A stretch of 64,000 bases of DNA from Polaribacter sp. IC066 (GTDB lineage Bacteria > Bacteroidota > Bacteroidia > Flavobacteriales > Flavobacteriaceae), in the NCBI RefSeq assembly GCF_007997085.1, contig NZ_VORR01000018.1:16411-80410 (forward strand), read 5' to 3'. The notes beneath the pieces are model-generated. The model worked only from the letters and a program-made list of their open reading frames with translations. It did not search any database and was not told the DNA's origin. Shown here one piece after another: positions 1 through 10,589 of this stretch. Made by a program: the position numbers and the translations under genes. Within the stretch, counting starts at the first letter, position 1, and each line of letters begins with the position of its first letter.

Positions 1-2
1 AG

Positions 3-1250
3 TTTATTGTGCCAACAAGAAAACAAGCAGGCTCTTTTTATACCTTACCACAAGCACCGCAACAATTCAAGCAAATGCTGATGGTTGGTGGATTCGAAAA
101 ATACTTTCAAATTGCACGATGTTTTAGAGATGAAGATTCACGTGGAGATCGTCAGCCAGAATTTACGCAATTAGATATTGAAATGGCATACGCAAGCATG
201 CAACAGATTATCGACTTGAACACCAAAATGTTTAATGAAGTTGTGCATAAAATTTATGGTAAAAAATGGATTTTACATCCTTTTGAAGTGATTACCTATA
301 AAAATGCGATGGATAAATATGGGTGTGACAGACCAGATTTACGATATGGTTTGCAAATGCAAGATATTACTGAAATTGTAAAAGAAACAACATTTCAAGT
401 TTTTAGCAAACCTATTGATGAAGGCGGAATTGTAAAATGTATCAAGGTTTCTGCAAAAGAGCAAGGCAACAAACGAATGTCTAAAGGACAGATTGAAAAC
501 TTAACAGCCATTGCGCAACAAAATGGTTTAGGCGGTTTAGCCTACATTATTGTAAATGAAAATGATTTACAATCGCCCATTATTAAGTTTTTAGGCGAAG
601 AAATTGCGAAAAATATTATCAAAGCAACGATTGCACAGGTTGGCGATATTGTATTTTTCTCTGCGGCTGATTATGCAACAGCAAACAAAGCTTTAGATGC
701 TGTTCGTCAAGAAATGGGACGCATTTTAAAACTCATCAATCCGAAGGAATTAAGACCCGCTTGGGTGGTAGATTTCCCGATGTTTGAAAAAACAGAAGAA
801 GGAAGATGGACGTTTACACACAATCCGTTTTCGATGCCAGCCATCTATGATTTGGAAAAGCATATGAATAATAACGATGCTGAAATCGGAACGATCATTG
901 CACAACAATACGATTTAATCTTAAACGGTTATGAAATTGGTGGTGGATCTGTTCGTGCGCACAAAGCAGAAATTTTAGAGGCAACCTATAAAAACATGGG
1001 TTACAACAAAGAGGAAATGCTAAAAAGTGTTGGAACAATGTATAAAGCGTTTCAATATGGAGCGCCACCACATGGAGGAATCGCTTGGGGCGTAGACAGA
1101 CTAATGATGATTTTAGAAAAGAAAGCTTCTATTAGAGAGGTTATGGCTTTTCCGAAGACAGGATCTTCTGAAGATTTGTTGTTTAATGCTCCTTCTCCAC
1201 TTTCTGATAGAAAGGTTGAGGAAATGAATGTTCGGGTGATTCGGAAATAG
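3..1250 (+). CDS. aspS: Aspartate--tRNA ligase, C-terminal part (cut by window edge)
   Basis: This is the C-terminal ~416 residues of aspartyl-tRNA synthetase, which charges tRNA-Asp in the cytoplasm. The reading frame is open to the window start, so the anticodon-binding domain lies outside. Visible class II features are motif 2 (RCFRDEDSRGDRQPEF, near the start), the bacterial GAD insertion in the middle (about residues 100-240 of this piece), and motif 3 near the end (GGIAWGVDRLMM), which binds ATP. The FTHNPFS segment between GAD and motif 3 is also typical of bacterial AspRS. A strong hairpin terminator follows. Identification is by family motifs and is very safe. Confidence 0.97.
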   Translation, partial: FIVPTRKQAGSFYTLPQAPQQFKQMLMVGGFEKYFQIARCFRDEDSRGDRQPEFTQLDIEMAYASMQQIIDLNTKMFNEVVHKIYGKKWILHPFEVITYKNAMDKYGCDRPDLRYGLQMQDITEIVKETTFQVFSKPIDEGGIVKCIKVSAKEQGNKRMSKGQIENLTAIAQQNGLGGLAYIIVNENDLQSPIIKFLGEEIAKNIIKATIAQVGDIVFFSAADYATANKALDAVRQEMGRILKLINPKELRPAWVVDFPMFEKTEEGRWTFTHNPFSMPAIYDLEKHMNNNDAEIGTIIAQQYDLILNGYEIGGGSVRAHKAEILEATYKNMGYNKEEMLKSVGTMYKAFQYGAPPHGGIAWGVDRLMMILEKKASIREVMAFPKTGSSEDLLFNAPSPLSDRKVEEMNVRVIRK

Positions 1251-1325
1251 GTTGACACGAATTTCCCGAATTCTCACGGATAGCAACTGACCGAAAACAA
1301 ATAGCTATTAATTTTATCAAAATAG

Positions 1326-1365
1326 AAAACTTAAAATCTCACGAGAGTGAGATTTTAAGTTTTTT
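1326..1365 (+). terminator. Intrinsic terminator after aspS
   Basis: A perfect 16-bp inverted repeat (AAAACTTAAAATCTCA, six-base loop, then its complement) runs into a T-tract about 75 bp after the aspS stop. The A-tract on the other side would let it also work on the minus strand. Confidence 0.85.
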
Positions 1366-1440
1366 ACTATCGAATCAAATTAAAAAGAGCGCCGAAAGAT
1401 TACTCTAAAATACCATATATTTATACATAAATAACAAATT

Positions 1441-1692
1441 ATGGACTTAACAACAAGAAAAAACATATTTAAAGAACGTTTTGACCAAATAAAAGATAAA
1501 GATTTGGTAGAACGTTTTGAAAAGTTTTTAGAAATACAACTTTCTGGAAATAAAATTGTTGCTTATACAATTCAAGGAGAACCATTAACTAAAGGAATGT
1601 ACGTTGAAAAAGCTAAAAACGCTTTAAAATCTGTAAATTCAGGAAAATTTACGAGTGTAGCAGATTTAGAAAAAGAATCTGAAAACTGGTAG
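1441..1692 (+). CDS. Putative antitoxin of a type II toxin-antitoxin pair
   Basis: A small, charged, mostly helical protein of 83 residues. It has no membrane segment. The C-terminal stretch (LTKGMYVEKAKNALKSVNSG, then FTSVADLEKESENW) resembles the toxin-wrapping tail of small antitoxins paired with RelE/ParE toxins; I cannot place it in a named antitoxin family. The key evidence is context: one base after its stop begins a degraded ParE/RelE-like frame. With its toxin dead, it is now an orphan antitoxin. The function is inferred from gene order and general character only. Confidence 0.6.
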   Translation: MDLTTRKNIFKERFDQIKDKDLVERFEKFLEIQLSGNKIVAYTIQGEPLTKGMYVEKAKNALKSVNSGKFTSVADLEKESENW

Positions 1693-1693
1693 A

Positions 1694-1999
1694 ATGTCCG
1701 ATTCAATAAAAATAATTTGGTAGGAAGAAGCAAAAGCAGATTTAAAATATATTCACGATAGCATACTTAAGAAAACAAAATAGATAACAAATGCGAAAAA
1801 TGTTAAAGTGAATATCATTAATGCTAGTAAAAAATATTGATTTTATAGAGCAATATAAGTCGATGAGTTTTTAGGAAAACCATTTAGACGAATCATCGTA
1901 AGACATTTCAGACTTGTTTATTTTGCAAAAAATAAATCTTCAATTGTAATTTTAGAAATATTTGATTCGTATAGAAATCCTATCGAAATAAGAAAATAG
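1694..1999 (+). pseudogene. Degraded ParE/RelE-family toxin
   Basis: Starting one base after the putative antitoxin, this frame reads MSDSIKIIW-stop-EEAKADLKYIHDSIL, the N-terminal pattern of ParE-type toxins (hydrophobic strand, W, EA..DL..I). The last part reads DEFLGKPFRRIIVRHFRLVY then FDSYRNPIEI, the matching C-terminal RelE/ParE-fold strands. Both ends are in the same frame, but there are in-frame stops at codons 10 and 30, and in the middle the reading (NIDFIEQYKS) slips into another frame before returning. At 102 codons the length fits the family. The toxin cannot be made intact. Confidence 0.8.
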
Positions 2000-4314
<2,315 letters not shown>

Positions 4315-4340
4315 TAAATACTACATTTAAATATAATTCA

Positions 4341-4379
4341 AAAAAAAAAGAGAGGAATATAAATTCCTCTCTTTTTTTT
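4341..4379. terminator. Bidirectional terminator between gyrB and the DUF6588 gene
   Basis: AGAGAGGAAT-ATAA-ATTCCTCTCT forms a perfect stem with an A-tract before and a T-tract after it, so it can end both gyrB (plus) and the convergent gene at 4396-5397 (minus). Confidence 0.85.
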
Positions 4380-4395
4380 GGTCTATAAATAAGAC

Positions 4396-5397
4396 TTATC
4401 TGAAGCTAAATCCTGCAGTTACACTCACCGTATTAAACTCTTGTACTGTATAATCTGCACTTAAATTTATACCGATAACCTTTAAAGAAAAACCTGCATT
4501 TGCTCTCAATGAACTACCTGTATAATTTAAACTTATTGGGTCTATATAATCTACATCTTGACTAGTAGTATACGTTCCTAAAACATTTACATCAGAATTA
4601 AAAGAAGAAGTACCAATACCTCCGTATAAAGTTAATATAGATAATTTCTTTGAAGCTAATATTTGAAATAAAAATGTTTTTGTGTTAAACTCTAACGCTT
4701 GATTTGGCTCATTCTCTACATCTAAAAAAGCTTTCGATTTAACATCATTCCAAGCAACTAGGGCAGAAACATCAAATGGTAATCTTTTTACAAAAGGAAT
4801 CCATTGTTTTAAATCATGCTGAATTCCGATACCAAAAGCAGAGAACTCATATTCTGGCGCAGATTGTTTTGGAATAAACCTGACTTTTAAATCCGTGTTT
4901 TTCCAAAGACCTAATCCAATTTGAACCATTGCAGAAGGTACGGCATTAAAACCAATAGCCTGCTCTAACCCAGCTCCTGGTAGTGTTGATGACGATATTG
5001 AATTCCCATCACTATCAGAAAACTCTAATAAAGGTCTGTCTGCTAATTTTTGAGAACCAAATAATGTTGGTAATTCGGCAGAAGAAGTTCCAGTACCTCC
5101 ATCTAATTGAATGTTTGTATAATCTGCTTCGTTAAATGTAAAAGTTTCTGAACTAGACGGAACCATAGATGCATTCGCAATCACTGCAATATCAAAACCT
5201 AAAAACTTGTGTGTTTTCGCAGTTGTATACCAACCTCCGTTAACACCATATCCAAATCCAGTAGGTGCTGGCTGTATGTATCCTCTTAAAAAAGTTTGAG
5301 CATCACCAACCCCACCCTCTAAAATTGACTCTAAATCTATTTGTGCAAAAGACACCATACTGCATAGCACAAATACTATTGTTGTTATTTTTTTCAT
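4396..5397 (-). CDS. DUF6588-like outer-membrane protein
   Basis: A 333-residue exported protein. The N-terminus is a clear Sec signal peptide ending VSFA before QIDLESILEG. The remainder is rich in alternating hydrophobic and polar segments with aromatic residues and ends VSVTAGFSFR; a terminal Phe/aromatic beta-strand is a mark of outer-membrane beta-barrels. The N-terminal ILEGGVGDAQTFLRGYIQP stretch resembles the DUF6588 family of Bacteroidota. It lies 50 bases downstream of a lipoprotein gene on the same strand and is probably cotranscribed. Substrate and role are unknown; the barrel call is inference. Confidence 0.7.
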   Translation of the reverse strand: MKKITTIVFVLCSMVSFAQIDLESILEGGVGDAQTFLRGYIQPAPTGFGYGVNGGWYTTAKTHKFLGFDIAVIANASMVPSSSETFTFNEADYTNIQLDGGTGTSSAELPTLFGSQKLADRPLLEFSDSDGNSISSSTLPGAGLEQAIGFNAVPSAMVQIGLGLWKNTDLKVRFIPKQSAPEYEFSAFGIGIQHDLKQWIPFVKRLPFDVSALVAWNDVKSKAFLDVENEPNQALEFNTKTFLFQILASKKLSILTLYGGIGTSSFNSDVNVLGTYTTSQDVDYIDPISLNYTGSSLRANAGFSLKVIGINLSADYTVQEFNTVSVTAGFSFR

Positions 5398-5447
5398 AAA
5401 TAAGTTTGACTGATTAAATTAAATTAAGTTAGTAAGATAAATTCCAA

Positions 5448-5951
5448 TTATTCAACGGTTGCTCTTATCTTGAACAATACATCTATTGTAAAATCATCAT
5501 CACCAAGAACTCCGGAAGTAGAAGTTCCTGTAACAGAAACAGGTACCGCATTTGCAGAAATAACAGAAAGTATATTACTTGCATTAGCAGGCACTTGTAT
5601 TACTAAAGATCCCCCTTTAGTTAAAGTTACATCTTGATCAAACAAAACAATTGACCCCACAGTTATATTCATGTTACCATTTATTGATGTACCACTAAAA
5701 TCATCTTGTAATTCTAAAGTTACAGATTCTATATCAGCTTCAACAAAAGTAGCTGCACCATCCAATAGGTCTCCAATATTTGTTGAACTGTTTTCTGTGA
5801 ATGAAGATTCAGCCGCCAATCCCTTAATATTCACAGACGTTGTAAACTCGTCTACGACAATAAACTGAATTGCCCCATCCTCCTCACAACTACTAAATGC
5901 AACCACTGCAAAAAGTACAACTACTGTTTTAATTAAATTAAATTTTTTCAT
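5448..5951 (-). CDS. Hypothetical lipoprotein
   Basis: A 167-residue protein with an SPII signal peptide and lipobox (AFSSC at about residues 18-22, then EEDG). The acidic residues after the Cys fit a lipoprotein of the flavobacterial envelope. The mature part is beta-rich, with repeated TVGSIVL/SLVIQV-type strands and no catalytic motif that I recognise. It is the first gene of a likely two-gene unit with the barrel-like gene downstream. It could be a periplasmic partner of that barrel, but nothing in the sequence proves it. Confidence 0.7.
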   Translation of the reverse strand: MKKFNLIKTVVVLFAVVAFSSCEEDGAIQFIVVDEFTTSVNIKGLAAESSFTENSSTNIGDLLDGAATFVEADIESVTLELQDDFSGTSINGNMNITVGSIVLFDQDVTLTKGGSLVIQVPANASNILSVISANAVPVSVTGTSTSGVLGDDDFTIDVLFKIRATVE

Positions 5952-6206
5952 AATATTGATTTTTAATAGTTATTATTTGTCTATTGATTTTTTTACAAAT
6001 ATATAAAAAATAAAGTACCGAAAAACAGGTAAAACCCCCTATTCATAAATTATAATTACCTTAAAAGACTAATTTATATGAACTATGGGCATTGGCCAAT
6101 GTTATTGTGGGAAATTTACAGGCTAAAATTAATTTTTAAATCTTAAAAAAAATATAAAAATTTATTTTCTTAACTCAAAAACACACAAATTACCCTTTTT
6201 TTTTGG

Positions 6207-6214
6207 TATTTTTG
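6207..6214 (+). promoter_or_regulatory. Putative -7 promoter box of mdh
   Basis: TATTTTTG matches TAnnTTTG and sits 34 bases before the mdh start, right after an unusual T-tract. No convincing -33 element is seen. Confidence 0.5.
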
Positions 6215-6248
6215 AGTAAAATATAACATAAATTTTAATCACTTTTAT

Positions 6249-7175
6249 ATGAAAATTACAGTAGTTGGTGCAGGAGCCGTTGGCGCAAGTTGTGCAGAAT
6301 ATATAGCAATAAAAGATTTTGCTTCAGAAGTTGTTTTGTTAGACATCAAAGAAGGATACGCAGAAGGAAAAGCAATGGACTTGATGCAAACCGCCTCTTT
6401 AAATAGTTTTGACACAAAAATTACAGGAAGTACAAATGAGTATGCTAAAACTGCAAATTCTGATATTTGTGTAATTACCTCTGGCATTCCTAGAAAACCA
6501 GGAATGACTCGTGAAGAATTAATTGGAATTAACGCAGGAATTGTAAAAACAGTTTCTTCTAATTTGATAGCACATTCTCCTGAAACCATTATTATTGTCG
6601 TTTCAAATCCTATGGATACCATGACGTATTTGGTTCATAAAACTACAGGGTTGGCAAAAAATAAAATTATTGGAATGGGTGGAGCGTTAGATTCTGCACG
6701 TTTTAAATATAGATTAGCAGAAGCTTTAGGCGCGCCTATTTCTGATGTTGATGGTATGGTAATTGGCGGGCACTCTGATAAAGGAATGGTTCCTTTAACC
6801 AGATTGGCAACTCGTAACTCTGTTCCTGTCTCTGAATTTATTTCTGAAGAAAGACTAGAGCAAGTATTGCAAGACACCAAAGTTGGTGGCGCAACCTTAA
6901 CAGGTTTGTTAGGCACATCTGCTTGGTATGCTCCTGGAGCTGCCGTAAGCGCAATGGTGCAGGCGATTGCTTGTGATACTAAAAAAATATTTCCTTGCTC
7001 TACTTTATTAGAAGGTGAATTTGGTTTAAATGATTTATGTATTGGGGTTCCTGTTGTTTTAGGTAAAAACGGAATTGAAAGTATTGTTGAAATTAATTTA
7101 AGTGCTGCTGAAAAAGCGCATTTATCAGCTTCTGCAGAGGGCGTTAAAGCAACAAATGCCTTATTAGAATTATAA
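6249..7175 (+). CDS. mdh: Malate dehydrogenase
   Basis: NAD-dependent malate dehydrogenase of the LDH-like type (308 residues), catalysing malate to oxaloacetate in the TCA cycle. It has the Rossmann motif VGAGAVGASCA, an acidic NAD-selective residue (LLDIKEG), substrate arginines in PRKPGMTREEL, VSNPMD, and the catalytic histidine in GGHSDKGMVPL. The usual flavobacterial reading at the last motif, as I recall it, is GGHSDTGMVP; here the residue after Asp is Lys. It has its own promoter box and a terminator just downstream. Confidence 0.95.
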   Translation: MKITVVGAGAVGASCAEYIAIKDFASEVVLLDIKEGYAEGKAMDLMQTASLNSFDTKITGSTNEYAKTANSDICVITSGIPRKPGMTREELIGINAGIVKTVSSNLIAHSPETIIIVVSNPMDTMTYLVHKTTGLAKNKIIGMGGALDSARFKYRLAEALGAPISDVDGMVIGGHSDKGMVPLTRLATRNSVPVSEFISEERLEQVLQDTKVGGATLTGLLGTSAWYAPGAAVSAMVQAIACDTKKIFPCSTLLEGEFGLNDLCIGVPVVLGKNGIESIVEINLSAAEKAHLSASAEGVKATNALLEL

Positions 7176-7214
7176 TAAATAGTATCTAATTTTTTAGATA
7201 TTTATGAATAGTAA

Positions 7215-7243
7215 AAATCCAACTTGAAAAGTTGGATTTTTTT
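7215..7243 (+). terminator. Intrinsic terminator after mdh
   Basis: AAATCCAACTT-GAA-AAGTTGGATTT followed by a T-run starts 40 bases after the mdh stop. Confidence 0.85.
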
Positions 7244-7354
7244 GTTAAATGAGTCCAGAATTCCACAAATGAGTCCAGTATTACTTGTTTTCACGGAATT
7301 CCGGACTCTTTTTTTTAAAAAATTTCATGATAGTTTGGATAAAAATAAAATTTT

Positions 7355-8083
7355 ATGATAACTTTAAATTTAAGTTTAGTGCTTTTTGTTTGTTCGTTAT
7401 TTATTAGCTGTTCAGCTATTGAAAATGACTTGGAATATAACTTACCTTATTTTCAATTTAAAAATGAAGACACACCAAACCTTTTAAATCTTCCAGAACT
7501 GAATGCTAGATTAACTTTTGTAAATCAAAATAATGATGAATTGTATTTTGATGTTGTAAAAAGTGAATAAGAAAGAAGATTATACCATACAGGCAATTAG
7601 GTAACTTCAAACACTAAAAAGTATTTTTATTTTGATGAACAGAGAATACATTTAAGAACTACTTTATTTAATCATATTGAAAGAAACATAGAAATTACTT
7701 TACATAGCCGTCCTGTAGGATTTAATGATGGAAGAAATGGATATCCAATAGTTATTTCTAATGAATCTAAACGAACCCCTTTTGTTGATTATTATGGACC
7801 ATTTAACAATAGAGATCAAGGAGCTTTAATTAAATATGAAGATTTAATTAATATGAATTTTAATGCTAAAATATTTACTAGAGTATTTAAAATTAATTTA
7901 ACTAAAACAGCAATCATAGATTTAGACTGGAAATTACCAACATTAAATTTTATGTATTTTGATATTAATGAGGGCATTATTGGTTTCGACGACAGAGAAG
8001 GAAATGAATGGAGGTTAAAAGCTAAAAGTAAATTACAAAACCCACAATGTTTATCACTTTGCCGTTTAGGAGAAGTCCCATAA
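7355..8083 (+). pseudogene. Lipoprotein gene interrupted by two in-frame stops
   Basis: A single frame runs from an ATG with a lipoprotein-type signal (LFVCSLFISCSAIEND) to a stop at 8081-8083, 243 codons in all. It is broken by TAA at 7568-7570 and TAG at 7598-7600. No frameshift is needed: residues after the stops (KYFYFDEQRIHLRTTLF onward, ending CLSLCRLGEVP) continue in the same frame with normal codon use. I do not recognise the family. Short decayed versions of 71 and 76 residues could still be translated, but the original envelope lipoprotein is not. A sequencing error cannot be excluded, although two separate stops make decay likelier. Confidence 0.65.
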
Positions 8084-8241
8084 AAAAGTTATCATAAAAT
8101 TGAGTATTTCTATAGAATTTGTAATAGCTTCAAAAACAAAATTGACTTCAATCAAAAACAGTTTGAAATTATCTTAGTCAAAAAACACTTCCACACCAAA
8201 TTAAAAATAACTTTGTAATAAATTAAGCAAATCAATCTGCG

Positions 8242-8249
8242 TACTTTTG
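8242..8249 (+). promoter_or_regulatory. Putative -7 promoter box of recQ
   Basis: TACTTTTG matches TAnnTTTG and lies 19 bases before the proposed TTG start of recQ, giving a short leader. A TTTG at 8212-8215 is 26 bases upstream, longer than the usual -33/-7 spacing. Confidence 0.5.
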
Positions 8250-8268
8250 CAGCTTAATTGCTAATAAA

Positions 8269-10389
8269 TTGAAAACACAAACCCATATTCTTTTAAAAAA
8301 TATCTTCGGATATGAAAACTTTCGTCCGTTACAGGAAGAAATCATCAACCGAACCATTGACGGAAAAGACAGTTTTGTTTTAATGCCAACTGGTGGCGGA
8401 AAATCGATGTGTTTCCAGATTCCTGCAATGATTTTTAACGGAATTACCATTGTAGTTTCTCCGCTTATTTCATTAATGAAAGACCAAGTACAAGCCCTAA
8501 AATCAAACGGAATAAAAGCCGATTTCTTTAACAGCTCTAATTCTCCACAAGAAGAAAATGATGTTATTAATAGAGCGATGAATGGTGAATTACAATTATT
8601 GTATTTATCTCCAGAAAAATTAATATCGGTTAGCAACACTTGGTTAAAACAACTCAATATAAAATTAGTCGCTATTGATGAAGCACATTGTGTAAGCATG
8701 TGGGGTCATGATTTTAGACCAGAATACACCCAACTAAAGGTTTTTAGAAACTCGCTACCAAATGTACCTTTTATGGCATTAACTGCCACGGCAGATAAAT
8801 CTGCCAGAAAAGATATTGAGCAACAATTAGGCTTAACAAACTCTAAATTATTTATTTCTTCTTTTGATAGAAAAAATTTAAGCATAGAAGTACGCGGGCA
8901 AGTGCAAAAGAAGAAAAAGCTCGAAGAAATTGGTCATTTTATAAAACGAAGAAAAAACGAAAGTGGTATTATTTATTGTTTAAGTAGAAAAAACACCGAA
9001 GAAGTAGCTAATTATTTAAAACAAGAGGGGCATTCTGTTGCGTTTTACCACGCAGGTATGAATCATGAAGAAAGAGAAAATACCCAAACCGATTTTATAA
9101 ATGATGACACAAAAATAATTGTTGCCACGATAGCATTCGGAATGGGGATTGATAAATCGAATGTTCGTTTTGTGATTCATTATAATTTACCAAAAAACCT
9201 CGAAGGTTATTACCAAGAAATAGGGAGAGCTGGAAGAGACGGATTGCCATCAGAAACAATGCTGTATTATAATATGAGAGATTTTGTGTTGTACAGCCAA
9301 TTTGCAGATAATGGCGCAAATTCATTGATGCAAAAAGAAAAGTTAAATAGAATGCTTCAATTTGCAGAAGCTAAATCGTGTAGAAGAAAAATATTACTGT
9401 CTTATTTTGGAGAACATCTTTCTGAAAATTGCGGCAATTGCGATGTTTGCCAAAATCCTCCTAAAGATTTTGAAGGAACTATTTTATCACAAAAAGCACT
9501 TTCAGGAATCGCAAGAATGAAAGAAAAAGACGGAATTACCATGTTAATTAATGTGTTAAGAGGAAGTAATAATGCAGATATTTATGCAAAAAAATATGCT
9601 GGTTTAAAAACATACGGAATAGGGAAAGATATTTCTTTTTTTGACTGGCGAGATTATGTGATTCAAATGGCAAACCAAGGGCTCATAGAAATAATGTATG
9701 CAGAAAGTTCTGCTTTAAAAATAACAAACATTGGTTGGAAAGTTTTAAAAGGAGAAAAAACAATACGATTAACAACTCCTGTAAGTCCAGATGATAAAAA
9801 GAAGCAAGATAAAGCCGTAAAAATTTCATCGATAGGCGAAACCAATAGCGATTTATTTACAGAGCTCAAAAAAATAAGGTATGCCATTGCAAAAGAAGAA
9901 AATATGCCAGCGTATATTATCTTTAATGACAAATCATTAAAATTAATGGCAAGCGAACTTCCTACAACCGAAAATGAATTTTTGGCCATTTCTGGGGTTG
10001 GAATGAACAAAATGGAAAAGTATGGTGCCGAATTTATGACTGTAATTCGCAAATTTAAAAGTGTAGCCAAACCTCGAAAAATTTCTACCACACAAAAAAC
10101 TTTTAATTTTTACAAAGATGGTTTGCATCCCACAGAAATTGCTAAAAAAAGAAGCTTATCAATTACTACTATTTTTTCGCATTTATCTCAATTATATTAC
10201 GAAGGAAAAGAAATTGAATTAGAAAAGTATGTATCCAAAGAAACTTTAAATAACGTAAGAATAGCTTTTAATCATTTTGATCGAAAAATAGAATTGAAAC
10301 CAATTTATGACAAACTAAACGAAGAAGTTTCTTATTGGGAAATAAGAGTAAGTATTACGCTAATTTTAAAAAATGAGTATAGCAAGTAA
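8269..10389 (+). CDS. recQ: ATP-dependent DNA helicase RecQ
   Basis: A 706-residue RecQ-family 3'-5' DNA helicase for recombination and fork repair. Domains in order: RecA-like domain 1 with Walker A (PTGGGKS) and DEAH (DEAHCVSMWGHDFRPEY, with Met for the more usual Gln), TATA motif III, RecA-like domain 2 with IIYCLSR and the arginine-finger motif GRAGRDG, then the RecQ zinc module (CRRKILLSYFGE ... CGNCDVC), a winged helix, and an HRDC domain near residues 520-600 (ISGVGMNKMEKYG). The start is TTG; no ATG fits before KTQTHILLKNIFGYENFRP, which is the normal N-terminus, and a promoter box sits just upstream. Confidence 0.95.
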   Translation: MKTQTHILLKNIFGYENFRPLQEEIINRTIDGKDSFVLMPTGGGKSMCFQIPAMIFNGITIVVSPLISLMKDQVQALKSNGIKADFFNSSNSPQEENDVINRAMNGELQLLYLSPEKLISVSNTWLKQLNIKLVAIDEAHCVSMWGHDFRPEYTQLKVFRNSLPNVPFMALTATADKSARKDIEQQLGLTNSKLFISSFDRKNLSIEVRGQVQKKKKLEEIGHFIKRRKNESGIIYCLSRKNTEEVANYLKQEGHSVAFYHAGMNHEERENTQTDFINDDTKIIVATIAFGMGIDKSNVRFVIHYNLPKNLEGYYQEIGRAGRDGLPSETMLYYNMRDFVLYSQFADNGANSLMQKEKLNRMLQFAEAKSCRRKILLSYFGEHLSENCGNCDVCQNPPKDFEGTILSQKALSGIARMKEKDGITMLINVLRGSNNADIYAKKYAGLKTYGIGKDISFFDWRDYVIQMANQGLIEIMYAESSALKITNIGWKVLKGEKTIRLTTPVSPDDKKKQDKAVKISSIGETNSDLFTELKKIRYAIAKEENMPAYIIFNDKSLKLMASELPTTENEFLAISGVGMNKMEKYGAEFMTVIRKFKSVAKPRKISTTQKTFNFYKDGLHPTEIAKKRSLSITTIFSHLSQLYYEGKEIELEKYVSKETLNNVRIAFNHFDRKIELKPIYDKLNEEVSYWEIRVSITLILKNEYSK

Positions 10390-10549
10390 CTCATCAAAAG
10401 AAACAAAACCGATTTACCTTTAGAGTTTCAACCAAAATTCAGCCATAATAATTTCATAAACAGCAATAATCAAAATAACATGTATACTATTTTGCTTTTT
10501 AAAACTCGCGTAGCAGTTACATAAATATTTTACCTCCTTAAAATATCAT

Positions 10550-10586
10550 ACCTAACAGGTTTTATAAACCTGTTAGGTCTTTTCTT
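10550..10586. terminator. Bidirectional terminator between recQ and fhs
   Basis: A 13-bp perfect inverted repeat (ACCTAACAGGTTT, three-base loop, complement) followed by a pyrimidine-rich run lies between two convergent genes. Similar ACCT..AGGTTT arms recur, less perfectly, at about 16267-16318. Confidence 0.7.
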
Positions 10587-10589
10587 ATA

